Assembly: GCF_030272615.1 (NCBI RefSeq)
Contig: NW_026729150.1
Coordinates: 1-64,000 of the forward strand
Direction of reading: 5' to 3'
Length of the DNA: 64,000 bases
Source: Cryptomeria japonica
Lineage: Eukaryota > Streptophyta > Pinopsida > Cupressales > Cupressaceae
The notes under the pieces were generated by a model. The model was not told the origin of the DNA. It was given only the letters and a program-made list of their open reading frames with translations, and ran no database searches. Both the position numbers and the translations under genes were made by a program. Of this stretch, positions 50,719 to 62,365 are shown piece after piece. Numbering within the stretch: position 1 is the stretch's first letter; each line of letters opens with the position of its first letter.

Positions 50719-51870
50719 GAATGTGTAAAGAATATAGTTCCCATGATTGATGCTTGAGCATCCAACCAAATTGATTTTTTTGAACCATTGTTCGTCTCAC
50801 AAAATCTAGATATTGACAACGAATTGGTGGATCCGTCAGCTCAAGAAATTTTTATCTCTCAGGTAAGCACAATGCTAGAGGAAAAATTAATGGCATATCA
50901 GGAAAAATAAAGTAAAGATAATAATTCTTGCAGACTCTGTAGCAAGAAAATACAAGTAAAATTTGATAGCTTAATTCTTTTATAATTTTCTTCAACGTGC
51001 TTTGACACAGTTCTTTTTAAATATTTCTTATAGGCTTGTGCATCGAAACATATAATTACAACATCACAGCTTCAAGTTGCAGAATTGCGACACTCACTCG
51101 AAGCTTCAAGGTCTGTTCTTATAACCAAGATCCATGTATAGGCAAATTCAGACACAAGAGTACAAGCTATTTTTTCTTCTTATACTCATTGGAAACATAC
51201 TAGCAGGTGCACATGTTCTCAAATTCTTTTTCTTGGTTATCTGCAAATATAATTAATTGTTAAATATAATCTAATATCTATAGTTTACTTATATTATAGC
51301 TTATCTAATACTAGTTTACTAAATCTTTGATATCATGGTTCATGTTGCATCTTTCCCAAGCTTAATATAGTTCTAAAGTTGATTCAAGTTATGCATCATA
51401 AATTGAACAAAGATTGGAGTAATGCAAAAACTCTAGATGAGGTGAACTGATATACCCCGCTAAAAAGTTTTTGAGAATAGCCTTAATTGTTTTTTTGTAT
51501 AATTTTGGATATTTTGCAAGAGCCCATGTTCATTTGATTCTTGATTCTTCATGTAATTGATGTAATATTGCTAGTCCTATTAACAAATGTGCTTATGTAT
51601 TGTAGTAACTAGTAAGTACTAATTCTGCAAATGGTTTTCCAAAGCAATAATAAGACTAACATTATGATTATGTAATCATTGTTTAATCTATTTCTTTCAC
51701 TTCTCTTGGGTTTTATCTTTCTTAGTACTTTTAGAAATATAAATTATTTGACGATTTGTTTGTTGTTGTAGAGTCCATAGTCAGCCCATAGTGTTCAAGA
51801 TCAATATGTGAATTTTCCAACGCCAATGTGACCTTCAGGCATAGGGGTAGTGCAAACACCATACCCAAAG
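50719..51870 (+). pseudogene. Exon-like fragments of an unidentified host gene
   Basis: Three segments with consensus-like borders. 50,719-50,862 (acceptor aaacccag; donor cag|gtaagc) reads ECVKNIVPMIDA, a stop, then FFEPLFVSQNLDIDNELVDPS. 51,034-51,110 (acceptor cttatag) continues in phase with SKHIITTSQLQVAELRHSLE. 51,772-51,870 (acceptor gttgttgtag; donor aaag|gtataa) reads HSVQDQYVNFPTPM and GIGVVQTPYPK with two stops (TAG, TGA). Composition is that of ordinary protein; I cannot name the family. The third piece may not belong with the first two. Confidence 0.45.
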
Positions 51871-52400
51871 GTATAATTTCTTTGTTGTGGGATGGTATCC
51901 TGTGATATAGCCTCTCAACCAGATTATTTAACAAGACAAACAAATTTCACAATTTGTCATGGGATTCAAATTTACCTGACTTTTCATCATAAGGGATTTT
52001 GTATTCATTATTTAAAAGCTCTTCAAGGATTTTAGGTAATCACACAACACTTTGTATGGTTAAAGTAGATTTAGATTCCTAGAAAATTACGTGAATTGCA
52101 ACTTTTACCTATTGTGTAAATTATATCTTTGCAAAAGTATTGTATTCAAGAAGTTGATCCAGCTCTATGTAAATTCAGATCTCTTATTTAGGTTCCCATG
52201 AGTATTACGGATTAGCACCTTGGACATTTGATTTTTAGCTATCTATTTTTGGTTTCTTTGATATATTTGGCAATTTTACCTATTTGATTCAGTGATAGAT
52301 CATAGTAGATTCATAGTGATACCTTTGACATATACTTATTTATGAATACTAATTGCAGCAATTCCAACTATGTTTCAGACCAAATCATATATATAAGTGA
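51871..52400. other. No recognisable gene
   Basis: AT-rich sequence with no family motifs on either strand. Confidence 0.4.
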
Positions 52401-53502
52401 CCAAACACATAAAGGCACCTTTTTGTGGAGACAAATTGTAGCACAAAAGAATAAAAAGTAAGTTTTCTTAAATAATATGGTTCTATACACATCGTCAATT
52501 TTTTTAAATCTTCATAGGCAAATACATATCTTCCTAACATTTTTTGGCATTGTAAAGTGGAAAATTGGACCCAAGTGACTCCCCACCTAGGAGAGAGAAA
52601 GGAAGTCAATAGGATGATTTTCACTTGGAAGATACTTTACATTCAAAAGAGGGGCTTGAATCCACTAGATCCAAATCCAAAGAAAATAAGGATGTGAATG
52701 TGATTTGCCCTCTTTTGTAAATAGATACGTTGACTTGTTGACTATGTAGAAAAGAGAGATAAAATGGATGAAATGAGGAGCTACCGGTTTGGGATTGCAC
52801 TGTAACATCAGATTTGAGATATTTAGACTAATACGGATTTGCCCTGCAAATTTGGAGAAAATTCATCGGGACAGTGTTGAAAGTGCACACGGTCCTCCAA
52901 AAAATCCGCTTGCCGAAAAGGGTTTTTTTGCCTCTGTAAATCAAGTCCAAACCTAAAATTACAGCTGGGCACCTGCAAACTACATGCTTGCAAATGAATG
53001 TTGTAATGTTCCTTCAATGGATGAATGAAGAAGACACATGAAGAACTTGATAGATTCTTGAAGACTTGAATGCTTGATGCTTGAGTATGTCTTATGTATC
53101 TCGCCTATCGTATATTTCATTTATATCGAATGAGGTAATTGAATCACCTTTTATACATGCCTAAGAGGATTCATTTTCATCCATCGAAGGCCAACAAAGA
53201 AAGATTTAAATCCTCAAAGAGGAAATCATATTTAAGGGCTAGATAGACCCATCTTAGGGCCACCCTAACAGGGAGGACAGGGGTGCCATACCCCTATCCT
53301 AGGGGGACAAAGGTGCCACACCCTTGTCCTACCCTATCTTGGGGCCTAGACAGGGTCTTGAGGTAGCATAAGGGTCACAATAGGAAGAGACTCATGATGA
53401 AAGTGCAAAAAGATGTCTCAGTCAAGTAGAGAGATGCAGTCACATAGGTGAGGACCTAAAATGTGGTTGAAATTGTGGGAGTTGCAATTTTATGATGCTA
53501 CA
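52401..53502 (-). repeat. 3' LTR of a minus-strand gypsy-like element (left boundary uncertain)
   Basis: The right boundary is clear: on the minus strand the purine tract aaagtgggggcaaaa (53,503-53,517) meets TGTAGCATCATAAAATTGC. The left boundary is a guess. A good TATA box (minus strand TATAAAAG) is at 53,148-53,155. Short C-rich and G-rich complements cluster at 53,265-53,350. Confidence 0.55.
53148..53155 (-). promoter_or_regulatory. TATA box of the gypsy-like LTR
   Basis: Minus strand tgTATAAAAGGtg, a near-ideal plant TATA motif about 350 bases into the LTR. Confidence 0.5.
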
Positions 53503-54172
53503 TTTTGCCCCCACTTTAGTAGGAGTATGGCTTACGCCAATATTGACGGTAAAGTAGAAGAAAGAGAGGGAGATGAAGATGAGAGACACAGAGCAATATC
53601 ACAAGGAGTATAAGACATCACTAATCTTGAGGGAAAAAAGCCCCTAATCTTAGGATCTTAACTCACTCAAACATATGCAAGAGCACACAAAACAAAAGGA
53701 ACAAGACAAACAAAACAAGACAAAGCACAAAAGACACATGACAAAGACAAAACACACAAGAACACACATCAACTAGCCAAAGAGACCTCGATACAAATGT
53801 CTCAAACAACTAATTGAAACACAAAGACCAATGCCATCACATCAACACCAGTAATCACATAAAAGAGAAAAGATAACATCATCCATGAACCGTCAATAGT
53901 GAAACTATGGGTTCATGAGAAGAAAGATGAACAAGAGGACACCATGGACATCTCACCCCTAGAATTAGGTGATCCACGAAGAAAAAGGACATGGAAAACT
54001 ATCCCCTAGTCTTTCTAGGTGATCCATGTAAGGGAGGAAGGTGAAAACGCTGTTAGTTCCACCCAACCTCATGCGCATGTGTGCTAGTGAGGTTCAAAAT
54101 ACCTCATAGGAGTCTATGCCCGAGTATGCTACAACCCGTATAAGATGTATAATACAAATTTTAGGAAAGGCT

Positions 54173-54568
54173 TGACCTCTCTCTCTAAGAGACCGTGCTC
54201 TAGTTCCAAGAATAATCACCCTACATAAGAGAAAAGAAGTGGTGACATCTCACTTTAAGAGGTTGTGCTCTCATTTTGAGAATGACCCACTGTTCAAGGG
54301 AAAAGCGTCAACATCTTGCTCTATGAGGCTACCCTCTGGTTCTAAGAATGTCCCATTGCACAAGGGAAAAGCGGTGACATCTCACTCTGAGAGGGTACCC
54401 TCTAGTTCCGAGAATGTCCCATTGTACAAGGGAAAAGTGGTGACATCTCGCTCTAAGAGGCTACCCTTTGGTTCCGAGAATGTCCCACTGTACAAAGGAA
54501 AAGCGGTGACATCTCAATCTAAGAGGCTACCCTTTGGTTCTAAGAATGTCCCACTGTATAAGGGAAAC
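54173..54568 (+). repeat. 66-bp tandem repeat, about six copies, in frame (22 residues each)
   Basis: Five in-frame units start at 54,239 and repeat every 66 bases; a sixth, diverged unit precedes them. The plus-strand frame 54,239-54,763 reads units like AVTSQSKRLPFGSKNVPLYK. The last three units are the most similar to each other. Because 66 is a multiple of three, both strands stay periodic. No promoter or homology supports a real protein; it could equally be an untranslated satellite of the retroelement. Confidence 0.9.
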
Positions 54569-54615
54569 AATGCACAAGAGAAATATAATACAAAAAGAGC
54601 AGTGTGGGTGCCCCC

Positions 54616-54655
54616 CCTTAAGATGTCAACATTGTTCAATGTTGATATCTTAAGG
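54616..54655. repeat. Tight hairpin, 19-bp arms and 2-base loop
   Basis: 54,616-54,634 and 54,637-54,655 are complementary at 18 of 19 positions (outer ccttaagat, inner caacattg). Sits immediately after the 66-bp array. Confidence 0.9.
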
Positions 54656-56140
54656 AAAGTAGAACAAGGATACCTTACTTTGACACAAAGAAGATATCCA
54701 TCATGCAAAAATTCCATACATCCAAGCAAGAGAGGGTATATTATTCAAGCAAGGACAAGATAGTTGAAAAGAGATATCTTGCTACATGTGTAAAGGAGAT
54801 CCTTGGAAGAGAATAGATCTTTGTTCAAAAGACATCTAGCCCCCAAGAGGAGTTGTCTTAGACAAATATAACATCCTCTAGAATGAAGCAGTGAATAGAA
54901 CAAGAATTCAAGCCTTCATCCTATTGCTAGGTGAAAGGGATTCTTGGCAAAGGATGACTCACTTTTATCCCAATGGGGATGGTTAAATTTATTATAAATG
55001 TACATTACCAAGTGTAAAAGAGATTGTAGTCAAGGACTTACACCTCTTTTATAGGAAAGACCCCTTGAGAAAGCAATAAAAATTTCACACAAGGAATGAC
55101 ATCAAGTAATAAAACTCAAACCATCCACAACATAGGAAAGAGTGGATCCTTTAAAAGAGAGAGAGAAATATCATTGCCCCCCAAGTGTAGGAACAATGAG
55201 AAGAGCTTACACAATCTTCTAGAGAGAGATTAAACATAAGGAAATGCACAATGAACTTACATGAACATATGCAAGAAAAGATTAGTATATGCAAAATAAA
55301 CATCTCAAGAAGTGGTAATATTCTAAGAGAGGAAAGAAAGAGCATCACATATTTCCCCAAGAGGGATTAGTCATAAGAACATACCATTGTAAGAAATGAT
55401 AATCACATATGAAAAATGTAGCCTCTAAAGGAAATAATGATATAGAAAGAAAGAGAAAGGAGTGAAATCCTTGTCCCCCAAGTGAGAAGAACAAGGAGAA
55501 ACATTACACATCTTCTAATGGTGATTATTTTCAAGTGATATGCCTTCCTAGTGGAGCAAACCCTCTCAAGGAAGGATCATGTACTTCACAGGAGATCATT
55601 CCATGCTAGGGGTATATCATACTTGTAAATAATCGAAACCATAGAAGAGGTAAGTTTTCAATAGAATGAGGGCAAGAGAAAAAGTGTATTACTTGTTAAA
55701 GATGCTCCTCTTCAAACAAAGATGAAAAACCAAAGAATAATTATATGCTCATATAATAATAAATCTGTGCAAGAAAGGAGATCTAATAATGAATAAAGCA
55801 CAAAGATAAATTAATGGGAAGAAGAAGGAAGAGTGGGCCTCATGTTGGTACTCCAAAGTATTTAAAATTGAAACAATACCACAAATGATAAAGAGCCCCC
55901 AATTAAGTTGGCTAGTTATGTCATAAGGTGAAGAGAAACATGAAAAGAAAAGAAGTGCTAAGGCACTATGTTCATATCAAGGAAGAAGGCTAGATCTATT
56001 GTAAGAGAAATTCGTGCATAATCATATTTTTTTTGAACAAATTTCTTAAATGCATGGAATTTCCCAAGAGAATGTGAATATGAATCACGAAAAATGCAAT
56101 ATTCCTCACCTTTCACTTGCTTAAGATTCTTGTTTTTGGT

Positions 56141-57007
56141 TTTAGGAGGAAATCAAATAGTCTTATCATATTTCAATCTCCAATAGATTCTTAAAGCTAG
56201 TCTTTCAGGATGATAAATATGTTTTAATTCATTTTCTTGACATGGAGGAGAAAAAATATTAGAAGAAGAAGGATTATTATCCACGATTCTAATTTTTCCG
56301 TTGTTTATGCCATCTTGAATATATTTTTGAAAATCAAGTCAATCTTCAGCATCGCGATCATGGGTTTGATGAAATGAGCAAAAAAGACATTTTTAAGAAG
56401 AATCATTCTTGTGGGCTCTTTTAATTTGTTGCCTTTGAAGATAGTTCTTAAAGTTTTCAAGCCTATGGATTTCATCCTTAGAGAGAGGAGCATCACCTCC
56501 TAGGCCTTCTGTAGTAGCTTGCGCAGGAGGGTTTATAGGGACATTAATTCCTCGCTCAAATTTCCCAATTCCTTGTCCTCTAAAACCATGCTTTTTTATT
56601 ATATGAAACCCACGACTATAAGAATGTTGCAAATGGAAAGTTGGGGGGATAGAATCATGAATTTATTTTAAATCTAATTTGTAAGGGGGAATAAAAGGAT
56701 TTGTAGATGAAGAAGGAATATCATGTGAAAGGATAATATTATTTCCTTTGTCATTCCTATCCTTTTTGGGAGATTTGGGATGAACATCTTCATCATCTAA
56801 AGGTTCATCTTTACTAATTTCTATGTGAGGGGAAAGATCATGAATGAAATGCATAACATCATCCTCTCTATATATATTTTGATGTTGAAGATAGGTCCTA
56901 GGAGAATAAGGAGGGTCTAAAGATGTAAGAATGTTAATATTTTGATTTTGCCCGCCTTGCTCAAGGGTATGTGTATGAGAAGAAGATGGGCCAATATTAC
57001 TTTCCAA
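56141..57007 (-). pseudogene. Gag-like/G-patch-like remnant of the gypsy-like element
   Basis: 57,007 to 56,663 is a Ser/Pro/Asp-rich open segment (MESNIGPSSSHTHTLEQGG...), preceding 56,632-56,393, which contains HGFRGQGIGKFERGINVP, similar to the G-patch-like motif found in some plant gypsy polyproteins, then a charged helix (SKDEIHRLENFKNYLQRQQIKR). A third piece (56,496-56,305) overlaps in another frame. Stops separate the pieces. The element's 5' LTR is not visible upstream. Confidence 0.5.
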
Positions 57008-57759
57008 TGATTGCTTTTTTTAAAAAGGATCATTGGTTTATATAATAGCTCTCATCTTATTCACACAATACTAGAGAGTTTTTTAGTGGCGAATCTTCGC
57101 CAATTGGCAAATTCCGCATTTTTTTTTTTGAAGAAATGGCAAATAGTCTGGGGCAACATAGTGGTCAAATTGCCTAGAATTTTGGGGTTAATAGTATACT
57201 GTATTTTGGCTTCACCATTGACCACACACCATTCGATGTGCATGCCCGTAATATTCTCCTAGAATCACTCGGACGTGGGTATTAGATCACATTTGTTATT
57301 CACCAAAAATAGTAAAATGACCACGTACCCAGGACCTAATTCATCAATGGTAAATTAAATGTTCATTGCACGCATCAGCCAAATTCTCCAATATCAATTA
57401 AAACATTATAAGCATTCGAGGACCCATTTCGTCCTACTTAAATCAAGATGCATTTTGAAACACCCACGCAATTCGCTGAAAATGCAATCATGGATTGATA
57501 TAAATACACTCTTTCTTATAATTTGTTTGTATCTGATTAATAAATTTAGGATCTCTCGATTCACATTCCACAATTTGAGTTGGAACATCAAAGTTCATTG
57601 TAGGGCGGAGGGCCAAAGTTAAAATCCTGCAACACAGGCCCAAGCATTCCTGATTCCTCATTCGGAGAATTGAGAAGGAATAAAGGTAAGTAATCATTTC
57701 TTCATACTTGATAGTATTATTTTTAACTTTTAATTCATAGTGAGAGGGCAAGACTCAAT
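57008..57759. other. 5' flank of the hAT transposase
   Basis: No gene recognised. A very short candidate leader intron lies at 57,686-57,740 (aaag|gtaagt ... ttaattcatag|tgag), just before the transposase ATG. No CAGGG/TAGGG-type terminal inverted repeat could be matched to a partner downstream. Confidence 0.35.
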
Positions 57760-60380
57760 ATGTCACAGTCAGACATGGGTGAGACTCCTCAGGGTGGTGA
57801 AGGGATTGAGATGTCAGACAAGGGTGAGACTGAGACTCCTCAAGGTGGTGAAGGGATTGGGAGGCCATCAAAACACCCAAAACTTAAACTTAAAGATACT
57901 ACCATAAAGTCTTTCTTTGGAATTGGCAAAGTTTCCAGTCCATCAACTTCTGCAGTTGTAGAAGCCATTCACAGTAGCTCACCACCACCACAAGGTGGGG
58001 TTGTCATTGATTTAAATGCATCAAATGAGGATGAAAATATCGACACAGTAGAAGATGTTCTAAGGGATACACACAATGAGATAATTCACTCAGATGCAAA
58101 TGCTAGTACTGAAGATGATGTTGGTAGGAAGAAAAGAAAAAGGAAAGTAAAACTAGGGCGAGAGTGGGAGATGACAAGGAGTTTTAAGATTGATTGGGTA
58201 GAAAAGTACCCATTCATTGAACCAGTCCCAAAAAATGATGAACAACCAATAGAATGCAGGTGTAAGATTTGTAGTTGGAAAACTAAAAGAGAGAAGAAGA
58301 TGTAGCTAAAGCTTGACACCATAGAAAATCATAGTGGAAAGGTTTATGAAAAATGGATCATAGACAGATAGGAAACACTAGTAGTAAGATGGAAATCAAA
58401 GGAAGAATGTCTTCATGTTAAGTATGTTGCAGAATATGAAGAGAACAACCACAAAATGACACTAATTGCTAATAGTCGATTTATAAATACAATCAAGACT
58501 GGGCTTGAACATGCAGCGAAAGATGCAAAAGTTTCAAAGACTGTTCAGATGAGTGTTATTTTTCATATTCTGTTGAGAGGGCATCCTATGAAAGATTTCC
58601 TAGAATATAATAATTTATTATCTTTTTTGAATGTTCCTCACTATCCTATGTCACAATGGTCAATAAACGCTGGATGGGAAATGGAAAACTGTCTTGTTGA
58701 GGTGGAAAAGAAAAATTTACAAGAGAGTGTAAAAGAGTCAAATTTCATTTCATTATCCATAGATGAAGTTACTATGGTAGATAACACTGCTTGGGTTTGT
58801 ATACATGTGTATACCGTAAAGGAACATGTCTGTCGAGCTCATCTACTCTATGTTCATAAAATGAGGGGCAATTCAACAACAAAAACTTTATATTTGGAAC
58901 TTAAGAAAGATTTGAATGAAATTGCTGGTAGGGATGACTTGACAATTGCCAACAAGTTCGTGTGTGTTGGAGTTGATGGAGCTGCAGTAATGCAAGGTCA
59001 AAGGACCGATCTTTGCGCAAGATTACAAACTAGTATTGCACCATACATGCTTGGCATTCACTGCATGGCCCATCAAATGAATTTAGCATATATAATTGTA
59101 ATCAATTTTCCTACAGTGTCAAAAGTTGAAGATTTGGTCCATGAGCTCCACTCATACTTCTGCCAAAGTCCTAAACATTTTGCAGAATTTTAGATTTTTG
59201 GTGAGGAAGTAATAGTAGGAAACAAGATTCTCCGGGATGTTGAGACCAGATGGATCTCCTTGCATTGACCAGCAGAACGAGTTCTAACAAAATATCAATC
59301 CTTGATCGAACTTATGTATGAGCAATGCCTCACAGTAGACAAAGCTCCTGATCTCTTACATAAGTTAAGTGATATAGAGACTCTGTTAACTTTAGGTAGT
59401 CTTCTCCCCATGCTGGATTCAATGAACAAACTTGTTAAGAAAGCCCAAGACAAAACAATGTATATCAATGAGTATAGCACTCTACATAAAATGACATGCT
59501 TGAGCCTGGATGGTCTATATTCATATCTAACAGGACAAATAATTACAGATTTGAATTATGCTGAAATTTTTTTGCATTTCAATACAAAAAATGAGTTATG
59601 TGTCTTTGTAAGAGGATTTCAGATACCAATGCACCAATCTAAGAAGGGCAAGCGAGGCAAAGCACTACTAGTTAAAAAGGAAGATTTTGACAGGATTGTT
59701 AAATCTGTTAGTGATAATTTGAAGTCTATTGCATATGAACTTTCAACTGAGATTCGTGAAAGATTCCCTCGAGAAGAAATACTTGAAGCCATGGGTTGTG
59801 TGTATCCTCAATTTTGGCATTTAATTGGAGATAATCCAAATGATGCAAAGGTGTTTCATAAAAAATTAGAGGAATTGATATTGACATTTTCAAAAGATGC
59901 ATATTGCAATGGATAGCCGATAGAGGGAATTTTAAATTTAGGTCATCTTAAAAAACAATATAAACACTTTGCATTGACTATGAAACAACAGCTGATTGAC
60001 TTGGAGAACCCATTTGAGCTTGGATCAATCACAAGACTTTGGAAAATGATAGATCAAAGCGAAGTATTGTGTATTGCAATGCCAAAATATTTACATCAAA
60101 ACTTGCTAATTTATGTCAAACAATGATATTGGGGTCGGTGGAAGATGAGAGAGTTTTCAGTGCATTAGGGCTTTTGAAATCAAAGATCAAAAACAAATTA
60201 GACAAAAATTTGGAAACTTGCTTGAGGTTGTTTGTAACTCAGTATAATGTTAGAGATTTTCCATATGATAGGGCACTAGGAATCTGGAATTCTATGCATG
60301 AAAGACGAGGGTTGTGCAACACTTTAAAAGCTAGTGGTGCTGCTGCTAGTGCTAGTGCTGAGACAAATGATGGAGCATAG
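57760..60380 (+). pseudogene. hAT-superfamily transposase, decayed
   Basis: ATG at 57,760. N-terminal duplicated SDMGETPQGGEGI-type repeat, a basic stretch, then a Cys/His zinc-finger-like segment (CRCKICSWKTKREKK). The DUF4371-type catalytic core spans 58,456-59,916 in the same frame: SLSIDEVTMVDN, CVGVDGAAVMQGQ, LGIHCMAHQMNLA, and DVETRWISLH. The C-terminal hAT dimerisation region (VEDERVFSALGLLKSKIKNKLD, 60,039-60,380) is in another frame, with the shift between about 60,035 and 60,130. Stops: TAG 58,303, 58,369, 59,191, 59,914; TGA 59,266. Cut-and-paste transposase; inactive as it stands. Terminal inverted repeats not found. Confidence 0.9.
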
Positions 60381-62365
60381 ACTCAGAGTCGACATGAAGA
60401 TGAAGAAATTATTGAATACCTGACTCAGAATGAAGATGAACCTATTAGTACTAGTTAGTTTCCAGATCTTGAGTCCATTTGGAATTAGAAGCCTTAGACT
60501 GAGTCACTTAAGTGAATTAGCAGTCAGTTTATAGGCATTTATAATTATACTACAGTTCTTGAGTCATATCACAATTTCAATTTACAATACTATAGTTGTC
60601 ATTGATGATTTTTGATATTGTATTCCTTGAATTTGTCAATCAGAATGGATACTTATTTCATATTTTTAATTGTGAATTTGAATTATTAGTAAACAATTAG
60701 AATTTATTTTCTGAATTATTAGTAAACAATTGAATTATTAGTAAATTGGTTCCACATTATGTTGAACATGAAATGCAACAATTTGTGTCACAAGATCCAT
60801 AAAATTATTCATATTGCATAACTGTTAGAACCTTTCTACTGTTCTACATTAAATGTTTAACATGATGTTCATGGCGATTAAGGTATTGTGTTTGTTTTTT
60901 GTCTTAGTTGGCTAGTAAACTGAAGTTGTTGTGTGTTGAAATCTGAGTTGTCCTCTCTTTATTTGTTCATGTCAATGTCAAGTGTGGTCAAATGGTTGGT
61001 TAGACAATTAGACATGTTTAATGTTTCATCTCTAACTCACAAATAAAATTCATGTTTAACAATTTAAGTGGTGAGTTAGCGAGTGTTGGTTTGGGTTTAA
61101 ATCGTGAGGTCTCTAGTTTTTTGGGTGCTAACATTTTTTGTTAGCAAGCTAGAGATTGTTAATGAAATTGCTTTGGTCGTGAGGTCTCGAACTGGTTTGA
61201 TGCCATGCATTATAGCCGCAAGAGTTAGCGAGTAAGTCATTAACATAAAACATCAATTTTTGTTGGTACTCCCTAGGTTGCTGCAGTCAAGAGATAAATA
61301 GTTTTGATATTTTATGGTTATCGCTAGCTTGCAGGTTCTTTATCATCAAGTCAATTTAAGTCACGAGCTTGCAAGTACTAGGAGATTTTAGTTGTCTCTA
61401 CCTTGCAAGATGTTTTGCACTTGACCATTTTATGTTGCGAGGTTGCGATTGGGTTTGATTTTATGTTATCGCAAGGTCGTGCGGCGTTCGCATTTAATTC
61501 ATTTTAATTTGCGATCATGCGATGTGGTTGTTATCGCAGCTTAGTTGGTTTCGTCACTTGCTCACAGGTTTTGAAGTTGTTTAGCATTTTATGTTGTGAT
61601 CTGGCGACAGGTAAGTTTTGGTCATATTTTGTGGTCATCACATGCTTGCGAGTTTGTAAGTCTTAAGTCAAAAAGTGTTGCAAGCATGCGATGGCATTTA
61701 AGTGTCTTGTTGTCATGGGATCGCAAGGGTTTAAGTCAAATTAAGTTTCAAGTTGTGAGTTTGAAATGAAATAAGTTATTTTTTTAGATTTGCAGTGGTC
61801 GCCAGCTCGCAGGTAAAGAAAGAATATTACAAATATTGTTGCAAGGTTGCGACTGAAGGGCTTGATGAAGATCAACAGCTATTGGTCACTCATGAGATTC
61901 TTTGAGGATTCATAAAAGGGGTTGCGAGCTTGCAGTTAAGAAGATGTGGTAACATTGTTGCTAACTTGTCAGTTACTTTCCAAATTGTTATAACCAATTC
62001 CGAGTGTGCGATTAAAGATGGGGATTGACATGTGGACTTGTTTGCCGAGTTCTGTAAAAGTTTTGAATGGAAATTGCAATCAAATAGAAGGGCATGAATT
62101 CAAATTTTGCTCGAGTACTTCAGCTTTGAATTAATGCCACAGTAGCTATTTCATGCAAGTGTGGCAATTAATGAGACTTGAGAGAAGTGACGGTGCCCAA
62201 ATACCATAAATTGCATAATCGAGCCGAGATTTTGTATAATTGCATTAATGCATTCTATCTTCGAGGTAATCCAGTGAATTGATCTCTACAACAACATTGG
62301 AGAATTCAGAGTGTTGGGTGTGGGAAAATTTTAGAAAATTGCTTAAGTTTTTCTCTTGCAGCTAA
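60381..62365 (+). repeat. Non-coding; LTR-like region with degenerate GCGA/TTGCGAG words
   Basis: 60,381-61,070 is AT-rich with nothing recognised. From about 61,070 to 61,990 words such as ttgcgagcttgcaag, atcgcaagg and gcgatcatgcgat recur irregularly, raising the local CpG count. It precedes an ORF preceded by an acceptor-like site (ttttctcttgcag, ending near 62,361), the layout of a long LTR and leader of a retroelement. Boundaries cannot be set. Confidence 0.4.

Larger units (their letters stand above)
53503..56140 (-). mobile_element. Non-coding internal part of the gypsy-like element
   Basis: Begins with the polypurine tract at 53,503-53,517. No protease, RT or integrase motif is readable, so the pol domain seems lost. 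It contains the 66-bp repeat array and the hairpin listed separately; the remainder is purine-rich on the plus strand with scattered short frames. Confidence 0.5.
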
